The translations under genes and the position numbers were made by a program. Positions 9,372 to 18,258 of a DNA stretch of 64,000 nt are shown here, piece by piece (position 1 is the first letter of the stretch; each line of letters opens with the position of its first letter). Location of the stretch: contig NZ_JACHWH010000003.1 in the NCBI RefSeq assembly GCF_014191255.1, forward strand, positions 315,501 through 379,500. The letters run 5' to 3'. Source of the DNA: Amycolatopsis bartoniae. Its GTDB lineage: Bacteria > Actinomycetota > Actinomycetes > Mycobacteriales > Pseudonocardiaceae. The notes beneath the pieces are model-generated. The model had not been told where the DNA came from. It worked only from the letters and a program-made list of their open reading frames with translations, and searched no databases.

Positions 9372-10196
9372 GTGAAGCGTCGGTCGAGTCTGATCTTGAT
9401 GTGCGTCGTGCTGGTCCTGGCCGCCGTCGTCGCGGTGACGGTGACGATCCAACGCTTCGGTGGCGACTCCGCCGACTCCGGGGAACAGCTCCAGCTCGGC
9501 AGTCCCGGAGGCGCGGGCGTGGCCGTCGGACCCACCCAGCCGGCCTCGACCGAGGCCGCCGTGCTCAACGGCTGGCAGCAGATCGGCGGGGACGAGTTCG
9601 ACGGCAAGAAGGTCGACAGCAAGCACTGGGACGTCTACGACGGCGCCAACTCGGCGAACGAGACCTGGAGCAGCAAGCAGTGCGCGGTTTCGGCGGGCGT
9701 GCTGACCATCACCGGGCTGGCCGACAGCGCGGGCACCACGTGCGGCATCTCCTGGAAGGGCGACCAGACCTTCGGCCGCTGGGAGGTGCGGGCGCGGATG
9801 CCGCTGCCCGCCGACGCCGGCTACGCCCCGGCGTTCCTGCTGTGGGGCGCGGACGACCTGCACTTCCCGAACGCCGGTGAGATCGACTTCGCCGAGACGT
9901 GGAACCCCGACCGCGCGTTCACCGAGAGCTGGCTGCACGGCCCGGGCAACCTCAAGGGCCCGTACTTCAAGAGCAACCCGGTCGACCTGACCCAGTGGCA
10001 CAACTTCGGGGTGGACTGGCAGGCCGACAAGATCACGCTCTACCTCGACGGGCAGGTGTGGGGCGTCTACGACGACCCGAAGTACATCCCGACGACGCCG
10101 ATGCACCTCGTGCTGCAGCTGACCTACATGCGCAAGCACGCCGGGGTCCCGACGAAGACTTCGGTCGACATCGACTGGGCCCGCGTGTACCGCTGA
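9372..10196 (+). CDS. Membrane-anchored or secreted GH16 glycoside hydrolase
   Basis: The 274-residue product has a basic N-terminus and one hydrophobic helix (about 6-27), then a low-complexity linker to about 65, then a GH16 jelly-roll domain. The family signature ExDxxE is present as E170-I-D172-F-A-E175, supplying the nucleophile and the acid/base. GH16 enzymes cut beta-1,3- or beta-1,4-glucans or galactans, or act as transglycosylases. The missing cleavage consensus suggests a signal anchor. The GTG start at 9372 lies 16 bases after the GT2 stop. With the GH-A enzyme at 7167-8411 it gives this locus two extracellular glycan-cutting enzymes. Confidence 0.9.
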   Translation: MKRRSSLILMCVVLVLAAVVAVTVTIQRFGGDSADSGEQLQLGSPGGAGVAVGPTQPASTEAAVLNGWQQIGGDEFDGKKVDSKHWDVYDGANSANETWSSKQCAVSAGVLTITGLADSAGTTCGISWKGDQTFGRWEVRARMPLPADAGYAPAFLLWGADDLHFPNAGEIDFAETWNPDRAFTESWLHGPGNLKGPYFKSNPVDLTQWHNFGVDWQADKITLYLDGQVWGVYDDPKYIPTTPMHLVLQLTYMRKHAGVPTKTSVDIDWARVYR

Positions 10197-10283
10197 GTGA
10201 CCACGGACACACGCGCGGTGCGAAATAGTCAAACGCTCAACAAGGTTGGACGGAGTGATCACCCCGTCTTCCAAGGAGCGAGC

Positions 10284-10904
10284 ATGACTTCGACCACCGC
10301 CGGCCTGGCCGACGCGCTGCAGGTGCCCCAGGACGTGCAGGACCTGCTCTTCCGCGAGGCCCGCACCGCGAACAGCTTCAGCGACGAGCCGGTCTCCGAC
10401 GAGCAGATCCAGGCGATCTACGACCTGGTGAAGTGGGCGCCCACGTCGATGAACACCCAGCCGCTGCGTGCGCTGGTGGTCCGCACCCCCGAGGGCAAGG
10501 AGCGCCTGCTGCCGCACATGTCCGAGGGCAACCGCGCCAAGACCGCGAGCGCGCCGGTGACCGTCGTGCTGGCCGCCGACACCGACTTCCACGAGAATCT
10601 GCCGAAGACCTTCCCGCACAAGCCGGACGCCAAGGACATGTTCGCCGGCAGCGAGGAGGCCCGCGAGGGCTTCGCCCGGCTCAACTCCCTGCTGCAGGTC
10701 GGCTACTTCATCATCGGCGTGCGCGCCGCGGGCCTGGCCGCGGGCCCGATGACGGGCTTCGACGCCGCGGGCGTGGACAAGGAGTTCTTCGCCGACCGCA
10801 AGTGGAAGTCCCTCGTCGTGGTGAACGTCGGCCGCCCCGGCGCCAACCCGTGGTTCGACCGCCTGCCGCGGCTGGACTACGACGAGGTCGTCGAGACCGT
10901 CTGA
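10284..10904 (+). CDS. Nitroreductase-family oxidoreductase (RutE/malonic-semialdehyde reductase-like)
   Basis: The 206-residue product belongs to the FMN-dependent nitroreductase superfamily. Residues about 20-70 give the N-terminal FMN-binding part, including R22 T23 A24 N25 S26 F27 and the [13 protein letters not shown] segment. GPMTGFD near 152-158 and the C-terminal NVGRPG near 182 match the RutE/YdfN subgroup. Such enzymes use NAD(P)H to reduce nitro groups, quinones or malonic semialdehyde. ATG 10284 has AAGGAG at 10273-10278. It is transcribed with thrS downstream but separated by 74 bases, which could hold a thrS promoter. The physiological substrate is not evident. Confidence 0.85.
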   Translation: MTSTTAGLADALQVPQDVQDLLFREARTANSFSDEPVSDEQIQAIYDLVKWAPTSMNTQPLRALVVRTPEGKERLLPHMSEGNRAKTASAPVTVVLAADTDFHENLPKTFPHKPDAKDMFAGSEEAREGFARLNSLLQVGYFIIGVRAAGLAAGPMTGFDAAGVDKEFFADRKWKSLVVVNVGRPGANPWFDRLPRLDYDEVVETV

Positions 10905-10978
10905 ACTCCCTGACGAAAAGCGGGTGGCGGACGGCGGATAGCATCGATGGGTCATCCTCTTCCGTGAAGGAGCCCATC

Positions 10979-13039
10979 GTGAACCAGCCGTCGTCCGCCG
11001 CAGCCGCACCCGCCGCGAGCGTGGTGGTGCAGGCCGGGACTACGGCCGGCGCAGCGATCCGCGAGGCGGGACTGCCCACCAAGGGCCCGGACACGGTCGT
11101 CGTCGTGCGTGACCCGGAGGGCAGGCTGCGTGACCTCGCGTGGGCGCCCGAGTCGGACACCGAGGTGGAGCCCGTCGCGGCGAACACCGAGGACGGCCGC
11201 AGCGTCATCCGCCACTCCGCCGCGCACGTGCTCGCCCAGGCCGTGCAGCAGCAGTTCCCGGAGGCCAAGCTCGGCATCGGGCCGCCCGTGAAGGACGGCT
11301 TCTACTACGACTTCCAGGTGGAGCGGCCCTTCACCCCGGAGGACCTGCAGGCGCTCGAGAAGCGCATGAAGCAGATCGTGAAGGGCGCGCAGCAGTTCTC
11401 CCGCCGCCGCTTCGACTCCCCGGAGCAGGCGCGTGAGGAGCTCGCGGGCGAGCCGTTCAAGCTGGAGCTCATCGACCTCAAGTCCGATGTGGACACCTCC
11501 GAAATCATGGAGGTCGGTGGTGGTGAGCTGACGATCTACGACAACCTCGACCCGCGCACCAAGGAGCGCGTGTGGAGCGACCTGTGCCGCGGCCCGCACG
11601 TGCCCACCACCAAGTTCATCCCGGCGTTCAAGCTCACCCGCGTGGCCGCCGCGTACTGGCGCGGCAACGAGAAGAACCCGCAGCTGCAGCGGATCTACGG
11701 CACCGCGTGGGAGTCCCAGGAGGCGCAGGACGCGTACCTGGAGATGCTCGCCGAGGCCGAGCGGCGGGACCACCGCAAGCTCGGCGCCGAGCTGGACCTG
11801 TTCTCCTTCCCCGACGAGATCGGCTCGGGGCTGCCGGTGTTCCACCCCAAGGGCGGGATCATCCGGCAGGAGATGGAGAACTACTCGCGGCAGCGCCACG
11901 TCGAGGCGGGCTACTCGTTCGTCAACACCCCGCACATCACCAAGGGCAACCTGTTCGAGGTGTCCGGTCACCTGGACTGGTACCGCGACGGCATGTTCCC
12001 GGCGATGCACCTCGACGCGGAGTACGACGCCGACGGCAAGGTGGTCAAGCCCGGCCAGGACTACTACCTCAAGCCGATGAACTGCCCGTTCCACGACCTG
12101 ATCTTCCGCTCGCGCGGCCGGTCCTACCGCGAGCTGCCGCTGCGGATGTTCGAGTTCGGTTCGGTGTACCGGTACGAGAAGTCCGGCGTGGTGCACGGCC
12201 TCACCCGCGTGCGCGGGATGACGCAGGACGACGCGCACATCTTCTGCACCCCCGAGCAGGTCCCCGACGAGCTGCGCTCGCTGCTGGGCTTCGTGCTGAA
12301 CCTGTTGCGCGACTACGGTCTCGACGACTTCTACCTCGAACTGTCCACCCGCAACGACGAGAAGTACGTCGGCTCGGACGAGGTGTGGGAGGAAGCCACC
12401 GAGACCCTGCGGCAGGCGGCGCTCGACTCGGGTCTCGAGCTGGTGCCGGACCCGGGCGGCGCGGCGTTCTACGGGCCGAAGATCTCCGTGCAGGCCAAGG
12501 ACGCGCTGGGCCGCTCGTGGCAGATGTCCACCATCCAGCTGGACTTCAACCTGCCCGAGCGGTTCGAGCTGGAGTACGCGGCCAGCGACGGCACCCGCAA
12601 GCGCCCGGTGATGATCCACCGCGCGCTGTTCGGCTCGATCGAGCGGTTCTTCGGCGTGCTGACCGAGCACTACGCGGGCGCGTTCCCGGCGTGGCTCGCG
12701 CCGTTGCAGGTGGTGGGCATCCCGATCGCCGAGGACCACGTGGAGCACCTGCGTGGCGTCGAGAAGGCGTTGCGCGCCAAGGGAATCCGCGTCGACGTGG
12801 ACACCAGCGACGACCGGATGCAGAAGAAGATCCGCACCCACACCACGCAGAAGGTGCCGTTCCTCGTGCTGGCGGGCGCCAAGGACGTCGAGGCGGGCGC
12901 GGTGTCGTTCCGCTTCCGCGACGGCAGCCAGATCAACGGGGTCCCGGTGGCCGACGCGGTGGAGGCGATCGCGGGCTGGGTCGCGCGGCGCGAGAACACC
13001 TCGCCGAGTGCCGAGTCGTTCGGGGCGGTCCTGGCGTGA
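10979..13039 (+). CDS. thrS: Threonyl-tRNA synthetase
   Basis: This cytoplasmic class II aminoacyl-tRNA synthetase charges tRNA-Thr. The 686 residues carry an N-terminal TGS-like domain, the SAD editing domain with HSAAH near 73-77, the catalytic core with MNCPFH near 366 and motif 2 residues, and a C-terminal anticodon-binding domain. GTG 10979 is preceded by AAGGAG at 10967-10972; GTG 10964 upstream overlaps that site and is less likely. A HIT-family gene and then pgsA-patA-pimA follow, the same order as in mycobacteria. No T-box leader is visible in the 74-base upstream gap. Confidence 0.97.
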   Translation: MNQPSSAAAAPAASVVVQAGTTAGAAIREAGLPTKGPDTVVVVRDPEGRLRDLAWAPESDTEVEPVAANTEDGRSVIRHSAAHVLAQAVQQQFPEAKLGIGPPVKDGFYYDFQVERPFTPEDLQALEKRMKQIVKGAQQFSRRRFDSPEQAREELAGEPFKLELIDLKSDVDTSEIMEVGGGELTIYDNLDPRTKERVWSDLCRGPHVPTTKFIPAFKLTRVAAAYWRGNEKNPQLQRIYGTAWESQEAQDAYLEMLAEAERRDHRKLGAELDLFSFPDEIGSGLPVFHPKGGIIRQEMENYSRQRHVEAGYSFVNTPHITKGNLFEVSGHLDWYRDGMFPAMHLDAEYDADGKVVKPGQDYYLKPMNCPFHDLIFRSRGRSYRELPLRMFEFGSVYRYEKSGVVHGLTRVRGMTQDDAHIFCTPEQVPDELRSLLGFVLNLLRDYGLDDFYLELSTRNDEKYVGSDEVWEEATETLRQAALDSGLELVPDPGGAAFYGPKISVQAKDALGRSWQMSTIQLDFNLPERFELEYAASDGTRKRPVMIHRALFGSIERFFGVLTEHYAGAFPAWLAPLQVVGIPIAEDHVEHLRGVEKALRAKGIRVDVDTSDDRMQKKIRTHTTQKVPFLVLAGAKDVEAGAVSFRFRDGSQINGVPVADAVEAIAGWVARRENTSPSAESFGAVLA

Positions 13040-13124
13040 GCGAAGCTTGCGAGCGAACCATCGATACCACGCCTGCCGACGTTGTGTTGCAGTCGCGACT
13101 TGTCGCGTCCGTTGAGGAGGCCGC

Positions 13125-13667
13125 GTGAGTGACCCGGAGCTGGTGCCGCAGGACGGGATCGGCGTGCCGGACGCGCTGCAGCGCCTGTGGACCCCGCACC
13201 GGCTCGCGTACGTGCAGGGGCAGGACAAGCCCGAGGGCGACCAGCCGGAGGGCTGCCCGTTCTGCCGCCTGCTGGGCCTGCCCGACGAGGACGCGCTGAT
13301 CGTCGCGCGCGGCGAGCACGTGTGGGCGGTGCTGAACCTGTACCCGTACAACCCGGGGCACCTGATGGTGCTGCCGTACCGGCACGTCGCGGACTACCCG
13401 GAGCTGACCCGCGAGGAGACCGCGGAGCTGGCGGAGTTCACGCAGCGCGCGATGACGGTGATCCGGTCGGTGTCGGGGGCGCACGGGTTCAACATCGGCA
13501 TGAACCAGGGCGAGATCGCGGGGGCGGGCATCGCGGCGCACCTGCACCAGCACGTCGTCCCGCGCTGGGGCGGCGACGCGAACTTCATGCCGGTGGTCGG
13601 GCACACGAAGGTGCTGCCGCAGCTGCTCGGCGAGACGCGCGCCCTGCTGGCGGGCGCCTGGAAGTAG
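13125..13667 (+). CDS. HIT-family protein, Ap4A phosphorylase-like
   Basis: The 180-residue product has the histidine-triad signature HLHQHVVPRW near 139-148, with the central catalytic His in the HxHxH core. A C-x-x-C pair (CPFC, near 43-46) probably binds zinc. In Mycobacterium tuberculosis the gene next to thrS (Rv2613c) is an Ap4A phosphorylase of this family, so nucleotide-polyphosphate cleavage is the best guess. GTG 13125 follows GAGGAGG at 13114-13120. It lies 85 bases after thrS and ends just before a strong hairpin shared with the convergent YceI gene. Confidence 0.92.
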   Translation: MSDPELVPQDGIGVPDALQRLWTPHRLAYVQGQDKPEGDQPEGCPFCRLLGLPDEDALIVARGEHVWAVLNLYPYNPGHLMVLPYRHVADYPELTREETAELAEFTQRAMTVIRSVSGAHGFNIGMNQGEIAGAGIAAHLHQHVVPRWGGDANFMPVVGHTKVLPQLLGETRALLAGAWK

Positions 13668-13675
13668 GAACGCGA

Positions 13676-13706
13676 AGTGCCCCCTCCGGTTCGCGGAGGG
13701 GGCACT
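13676..13706. terminator. Bidirectional hairpin terminator between HIT and YceI genes
   Basis: A perfect 12-bp stem (AGTGCCCCCTCC at 13676-13687 and its complement at 13695-13706) encloses a 7-base loop. It lies between two convergent genes, 9 bases after one stop and 16 bases before the other, so it can end transcription from both sides. There is no T-tract. Confidence 0.85.
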
Positions 13707-13721
13707 CGTGTCCGGTGGGGC

Positions 13722-14270
13722 TCAGGACTGCAGACCGGCCTCGATGTCCAGCTCGATCTTGATCTTGTCGCTCACCACGGCGCCCGGCACGCCCGCGCCG
13801 ACGCCGAACTCGGTGCGGCTGACCTCGGTGGCCGCCGAGATGCCCAGCACCTTGCTGCCGGGGGCCTGGCCGTCGGCGAAGCCACCCAGCTCGGTGGTCA
13901 GCGTGACCGGCTTGGTGACGCCGTGGATGGTCAGGTCGCCGTCGATCAGGTACTCGCCGTCCTCCACGCGAACGCCGGTGGAGGTGAAGGTGATGGTCGG
14001 GTACTTCTCGACGTCCAGGAAGTCCTCGCCGCGCACGTGGGCGTCGCGCTGCTCGTTGTTGGTGTCGATGCTCGCGGCCTGGATCGTGGTGGTCACCGTC
14101 GAGTCGAGCACGTTCTCGGCCGTGACGATGGTGGTGTCGACCTGGTCGAAGCGCCCGCGGACCTTCGAGACGCCCAGGTGGCGCACCGTGAAGGTGACGT
14201 CGGAGTGGGTGCCGTCGATTTTCCAGGTGCCCGCGATGTAGCCGGGGATCTCGGTCGTGGGTGCGCTCAT
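13722..14270 (-). CDS. YceI-family protein
   Basis: The 182-residue product matches the YceI lipocalin-like beta-barrel family, which binds isoprenoid or other long-chain amphiphilic molecules. Visible family segments are GTWKIDGTHSDVTFTVRH (15-32), KVRGRF near 36, and a C-terminal GVTKPVTL and SRTEFG pattern. There is no signal peptide, so it is probably cytoplasmic, unlike E. coli YceI. ATG 14270 has AGGGAGAGAAG just upstream. It is divergent from the MarR regulator, and the shared promoter region contains a clean palindrome, so it is probably a direct target of that regulator. Confidence 0.93.
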   Translation of the reverse strand: MSAPTTEIPGYIAGTWKIDGTHSDVTFTVRHLGVSKVRGRFDQVDTTIVTAENVLDSTVTTTIQAASIDTNNEQRDAHVRGEDFLDVEKYPTITFTSTGVRVEDGEYLIDGDLTIHGVTKPVTLTTELGGFADGQAPGSKVLGISAATEVSRTEFGVGAGVPGAVVSDKIKIELDIEAGLQS

Positions 14271-14334
14271 GCTTCTCTCCCTGTGACTGCTTCTGGGGTC
14301 GGAAATCGCTCTCCAAGGGGAACTGTAGCAAGCA

Positions 14335-14352
14335 TAGTTGAGTGCTCAACTA
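14335..14352. promoter_or_regulatory. Probable MarR operator in the yceI/marR divergent promoter
   Basis: The sequence TAGTTGAG-TG-CTCAACTA is a perfect 8-bp inverted repeat with a 2-base spacer. It sits 17 bases before the marR ATG and 64 bases before the yceI start. Size and symmetry fit a MarR dimer site, and the position would block both promoters. The assignment is inference. Confidence 0.75.
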
Positions 14353-14369
14353 GGGGTAGGATCGTCCGT

Positions 14370-14900
14370 ATGCCGGGAACCCGATGGCTCAGCGACGACG
14401 AGCAGCGCGTGTGGCGCGACTTCCGTGCGGCCGTGGACATGGTGCGGGGGCACGTCGACGGGCAGCTGCAGCGCGACTCGGGGATGCCGCACACCTACTA
14501 CGAGGTGCTCGCCGTGCTGTCCGAGGCGCCGGGGCGGACGCTGCGGATGAGCGAGCTGGCGGAGCGGTGCCGCTCGTCCCGCAGCCGCCTGTCCCACGCG
14601 GTAGCCCGGCTGGAGGACAACGGCTGGGTCCGCCGCGACAACTGCGCGACCGACAAGCGCGGCGCCTTCGCGATCCTGACGGAGGAGGGCTTCGCCGTGC
14701 TCGAAGTCGCCGCCCGCGGCCACGTCGTTGCCGTCCGGGAAGCGTTGTTCGACGCTTTGACGCCGGAGCAGGTGACCGTGCTGGGTGAGATCAGCATCGC
14801 GATTCGTGACAAGCTCACGCCCCGCTGCGCGGCCGCCCTGGCGGAGGCGGAGGCCGATCCGGCGGGGTGCCCCGACGCCGGGAAGGCTTGCGCTGGGTGA
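14370..14900 (+). CDS. MarR-family transcriptional regulator
   Basis: The 176-residue product has the MarR winged-helix layout. The helix-turn-helix spans about 55-85 (RMSELAERCRSSRSRLSHAVARL) and the wing about 88-105 (GWVRRDNCATDKRGAFAILT). Cysteines in the HTH (about 64) and the wing (about 94) could give redox sensing. The open frame extends far upstream, but ATG 14370 gives a normal family length. It is divergent from yceI and lies next to its own probable operator (14335-14352), so autorepression and control of yceI are likely. Confidence 0.92.
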   Translation: MPGTRWLSDDEQRVWRDFRAAVDMVRGHVDGQLQRDSGMPHTYYEVLAVLSEAPGRTLRMSELAERCRSSRSRLSHAVARLEDNGWVRRDNCATDKRGAFAILTEEGFAVLEVAARGHVVAVREALFDALTPEQVTVLGEISIAIRDKLTPRCAAALAEAEADPAGCPDAGKACAG

Positions 14901-15069
14901 GATCGGTGCCACGGCCGGTGACAGGCGGTGACACCCGTATCGAGTGAGGGGCCGCGCCGGGCACGCTGATCGCCACAGTTGGGCGCGCCGGGGCGTTAAT
15001 GCCTGGTGGCGGGTGGCTAGGCTGCGGGCGAACCACTTCCTCTCACGCAGCCAGGTGACGTAGACAGCG

Positions 15070-15105
15070 ATGAGCCAGCCGGCCGACACCCCCACCCCGA
15101 TCTGA
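15070..15105 (+). other. Possible 11-codon leader ORF upstream of pgsA
   Basis: ATG 15070 opens an 11-residue frame (MSQPADTPTPI) that stops at TGA 15103-15105, so the stop shares a base with the pgsA ATG (TGATG). This geometry allows termination-reinitiation coupling. No clear ribosome binding site precedes either ATG, so translation of the leader is unproven. Confidence 0.35.
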
Positions 15106-15716
15106 TGCTGAACATCTTCGCGCGCGCTTCGGTCTCCCGCGCCCTCGATCCACTCGCCCGGGTGCTCCTGCGCGCCGGCGTCACGCCCAACGTCATGACG
15201 ATCGTCGGCACGGTGGCCGCCATCGTCTGCGCACTGGGCTTCTTCCCGAACGGGCTCCTGCTGTGGGGCACGTTCACCGTCTGGGGCTTCGCGATGCTCG
15301 ACCTCCTCGACGGCGCCATAGCCCGCGCCCGCGGCCACGGCACCCCGCTCGGCGCCACCCTCGACGCCACCTGTGACCGGCTCGTCGACGGCGCGCTGTT
15401 CGGCGCCATCGCCTGGTGGTGCTTCGTGGACGCGGGCAACCTCCGTGCCGCCGGGGCCGCGCTCGTCAGCCTGGTGCTGGGTCAGGTGATCTCCTACGTC
15501 AAGGCCCGCGCCGAGGCGTCGGGCCTGTCCGCGGACGGCGGCCTGATCGAGCGGGCCGAGCGGCTGATCATCGCGCTCGTCGGCACCGGGCTGCAGGGCC
15601 TGCACGTGCCCTACGCCGTCGAGGTCTCCCAGTGGCTGCTCGCCGCGTTGTCGGCCCTCACCCTGGGGCAGCGGATGGTCGCCCTCGTCGCCTCCGCCCG
15701 GGAGGCCCATTCGTGA
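15105..15716 (+). CDS. pgsA: Phosphatidylinositol phosphate synthase (CDP-alcohol phosphatidyltransferase)
   Basis: The 203-residue membrane enzyme should join CDP-diacylglycerol and inositol-1-phosphate, the first step toward PIMs and LAM-type lipids. The CDP-alcohol phosphotransferase signature is complete: D66, D69, G70, A73, R74, G83, D87 and D91 in the right spacing. About six hydrophobic segments are present. Its position before patA and pimA supports inositol rather than glycerol as the acceptor. The ATG at 15105 is chosen because homologues start at MLNIFARAS. The stop overlaps the patA GTG by 4 bases. Confidence 0.93.
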   Translation: MLNIFARASVSRALDPLARVLLRAGVTPNVMTIVGTVAAIVCALGFFPNGLLLWGTFTVWGFAMLDLLDGAIARARGHGTPLGATLDATCDRLVDGALFGAIAWWCFVDAGNLRAAGAALVSLVLGQVISYVKARAEASGLSADGGLIERAERLIIALVGTGLQGLHVPYAVEVSQWLLAALSALTLGQRMVALVASAREAHS

Positions 15717-16630
15717 GCCGGTTCACCCAGCGTGCGAGCGAGCTCGGCTACGCCGCCGGATGGCGGCTGGTCCGTCGGCTGCCCCCGTGGCTGGCCGACG
15801 CCGCGTTCGGGCTGGGTGCCGACTTCGCGGTCCGCCGCGGCGGGAACGGCGTGGTGCAGCTGCGCCGCAACCTCGCGCGGGTGGTGCCGCAGGCGGGCGA
15901 GGTGGAGCTCGACGAGCTGACCCGCCAGGCCATGCGGTCCTACGCGCGGTACTGGCAGGAGGCGTTCCGGCTGCCCGCGATGGACCTGGACGTGGTGCGG
16001 CGCCGGTTCTCCATCACCGGTGTCGAGAACATCGAGGCCGCGCTGGCCGAGGGCAACGGCGCGGTGTGCGTGCTGCCGCATTCGGGCAACTGGGACGTCG
16101 CGGGCGTGTGGCTGGTCGACCACGCGGGCTCGTTCACCACCGTCGTCGAGCGGCTGCGGCCCGACGCGGTGTACCGGCGGTTCGTCGAGTTCCGCGAGTC
16201 GCTCGGTTTCGAGATCCTGCCCGCGTCCGGCGGCACCGGCTCGTTCCGGCTGCTGCTGCGGCGGCTGCGGGAGAACAAGATCGTCTGCCTGGTGGGGGAC
16301 CGGGACCTGTCGGGCTCCGGCGTGCCGGTCACGTTCTTCGGCGAGCGCACGAAGATGCCCGCCGGCGCGGCCCGGCTCGCGCTGAGCACCGGCGCCGCGC
16401 TGCTGCCGGTGGGCTCCTGGTTCACCGACGACGGCTGGGGCGCCCGCGTGCACCCGCGCATCCGCGTGACCGCTCGGCCGGAGATCCCCGCCGCGGTGCA
16501 GGCCACCGCGGACATCTTCGCCGGGGACATCGCCGCCCACCCCGCGGACTGGCACATGCTGCAGAAGTTCTGGACCGCCGACTTCTCCGGGTCCGAACCG
16601 GAACCCGCGGAGGAGGCGGCGGCCGGGTGA
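15713..16630 (+). CDS. patA: Phosphatidylinositol mannoside acyltransferase
   Basis: The 305-residue product belongs to the LpxL/HtrB-type acyltransferase family. The HX4D catalytic pair is H123 and D128 in HSGNWD. In the PIM pathway PatA palmitoylates the mannose added by PimA, at the cytoplasmic face of the membrane. The location between pgsA and pimA, with 4-base overlaps on both sides, makes the assignment firm. GTG 15713 is the start; upstream open frame belongs to the shadow of pgsA. Confidence 0.94.
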   Translation: MSRFTQRASELGYAAGWRLVRRLPPWLADAAFGLGADFAVRRGGNGVVQLRRNLARVVPQAGEVELDELTRQAMRSYARYWQEAFRLPAMDLDVVRRRFSITGVENIEAALAEGNGAVCVLPHSGNWDVAGVWLVDHAGSFTTVVERLRPDAVYRRFVEFRESLGFEILPASGGTGSFRLLLRRLRENKIVCLVGDRDLSGSGVPVTFFGERTKMPAGAARLALSTGAALLPVGSWFTDDGWGARVHPRIRVTARPEIPAAVQATADIFAGDIAAHPADWHMLQKFWTADFSGSEPEPAEEAAAG

Positions 16631-17766
16631 AGATCGGCATCGTCTGTCCCTACTCCTTCGACGTCCCCGGCGGCGTGCAGGGGCACGTGGTCGACCTCGC
16701 CAGGGCGCTCATCGCCCGCGGGCACGAGGTGTCCGTGCTCGCGCCCGCCGACGAGGACTCCGACGTGCCGGACTTCGTGCAGCCCGCGGGCAAGGCGCTC
16801 GGCATCCCGTACAACGGCTCGGTGGCGCGGCTGCAGTTCGGTCCCGTGTCGTACGCGCGGGTGCGGCGGTGGCTGCGCGAGGGCGGCTTCGACGTGCTGC
16901 ACCTGCACGAGCCCGCCGCGCCGAGCCTGTCGCTGCTGGCGCTGAAGGTCGCCGACGGCCCGATCGTCGCCACGTTCCACACCTCGACCCCGCGCTCGCG
17001 GACGCTGTCCGCGTTCCAGCCCGTGCTGCGCCCGCTGCTGGAGAAGATCACCGCCCGGATCGCGGTGTCGGCGCTGGCCCGGCGCGTGCAGGTGGAGCAC
17101 TCGGGCGGCGACGCGGTCGAGATCCCGAACGGTGTCGACATCGACTTCTTCGCGCGGGCGTCCCCTTTGGACGGTTATCCGCGGGCGGGCGGCACGCTCG
17201 GGTTCGTGGGCCGGTTCACCGAGCCCCGCAAGGGGATGGACGTGCTGCTGGAGGCGGCGCGCCGGATCCTGCCGGAGTTCCCGGAGCTGAAGCTGCTCGT
17301 CGTGGGGCGCGGCGACGACGAGGAGCTGCGGCGGATGGCCGGGCCGCACCTGGCGCCGCACCTGGAGCTGCTGGGCCAGGTCGACGACGCCACCAAGGCC
17401 CGCGCGCTGCGCAGCGTCGACGTCTACTGCGCACCGAACCTGGGCGGGGAGAGCTTCGGCATGATCCTCACCGAGGCGATGGCCGCGGGCACGGCGGTGG
17501 CCGCCAGCGGGCTCGACTCGTTCCGGCGGGTGCTCGACGACGGCCGCGCCGGGATGCTGTTCCCGCCGGGGGACGCCGGTGCGCTCGCCGACACCCTGCG
17601 TGAGCTGTTGACCGATCCGGCGCGGCGCGGTTCACTCGCCGCGGCGGCGGGGGAGCGGGTGGCGATCTACGACTGGTCCGTCGTGGTCACGCAGGTGCTG
17701 CGGGTGTACGAAACGGCGGTCGCGGCGGACCCCCGGCGGGTGAGCGCCCAGGAGGCTTCGACGTGA
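16627..17766 (+). CDS. pimA: Phosphatidylinositol alpha-mannosyltransferase PimA
   Basis: The 379-residue GT4 (GT-B fold) enzyme adds the first mannose from GDP-mannose to phosphatidylinositol. The N-terminal domain has PYSFDVPGGVQGHV (residues 8-21), including the GGVQ loop. The C-terminal nucleotide-sugar domain has GRFTEPRKGMD near 195 and the GGESFGMILTEAMA motif near 275-288, whose Glu contacts the donor. The GTG at 16627 overlaps the patA stop, and the stop overlaps the following LemA-like gene. These genes form one PIM operon. Confidence 0.95.
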   Translation: MKIGIVCPYSFDVPGGVQGHVVDLARALIARGHEVSVLAPADEDSDVPDFVQPAGKALGIPYNGSVARLQFGPVSYARVRRWLREGGFDVLHLHEPAAPSLSLLALKVADGPIVATFHTSTPRSRTLSAFQPVLRPLLEKITARIAVSALARRVQVEHSGGDAVEIPNGVDIDFFARASPLDGYPRAGGTLGFVGRFTEPRKGMDVLLEAARRILPEFPELKLLVVGRGDDEELRRMAGPHLAPHLELLGQVDDATKARALRSVDVYCAPNLGGESFGMILTEAMAAGTAVAASGLDSFRRVLDDGRAGMLFPPGDAGALADTLRELLTDPARRGSLAAAAGERVAIYDWSVVVTQVLRVYETAVAADPRRVSAQEAST

Positions 17767-18248
17767 GCTGGTTCGTGGTGCTGCTCGCCCTGGTCGCCGC
17801 GGTGATCGTGCTGGGCGGGCTCTTCCTCGTCGCGACGGCGAACCGGCTCGACCGCCTGCACGTGCGGCTCGACGCGGGCTGGGCCGCGCTGGACGCGGCG
17901 CTCGCGCGGCGCGCGGTGGTCGCGAGGGCCGTGGCGGCGCTGCACGGCGAGGAGGCCGTGGCGGTCCTGCAGGCGGCGGACGCCGCCGAGGCCGCGCCGC
18001 GCGCGGAACGCGAGGACGCCGAGAACGAGCTGACCAAACTGCTCGCCGCCGTGGCGCGGTCCAGCCTGCCGCCCCGGCTGGCGGAGGAGCTGGCCGACGC
18101 CGAGCACCGGGTGGTGATCGCGCGGCGCGTGCACAACGACGCCGTGCGCGACACGCTGGCCCTGCGGCGGCGGCGGAAGGTGCGGTACTTCAAGCTGGCG
18201 GGCACGGCGCCGCAGCCGCAGTACTTCGAGATCGTCGATCCCGCGTAG
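17763..18248 (+). CDS. LemA-like membrane-anchored protein downstream of pimA
   Basis: The 161-residue product has one N-terminal membrane helix (about 3-25) and then a helical domain rich in Ala, Arg and Glu. The NRLDRLHVRLDAGWAALDAALARR segment (27-50) resembles LemA proteins. In M. tuberculosis the gene after pimA (Rv2609c) encodes a longer membrane protein with a Nudix domain; no Nudix box is present here, so this looks like the N-terminal part only. It overlaps pimA by 4 bases and is probably co-translated. The function is unknown. Confidence 0.72.
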   Translation: MSWFVVLLALVAAVIVLGGLFLVATANRLDRLHVRLDAGWAALDAALARRAVVARAVAALHGEEAVAVLQAADAAEAAPRAEREDAENELTKLLAAVARSSLPPRLAEELADAEHRVVIARRVHNDAVRDTLALRRRRKVRYFKLAGTAPQPQYFEIVDPA

Positions 18249-18258
18249 GTTCGGGGGC

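Noticed and set aside
10905..10978. Possible T-box leader before thrS
   Set aside because: The gap is only 74 bases and contains no specifier loop, T-box sequence or terminator stem.
10952..13351. Long minus-strand open frame opposite thrS
   Set aside because: thrS is unambiguous on the plus strand; the antisense frame has no recognisable motifs.
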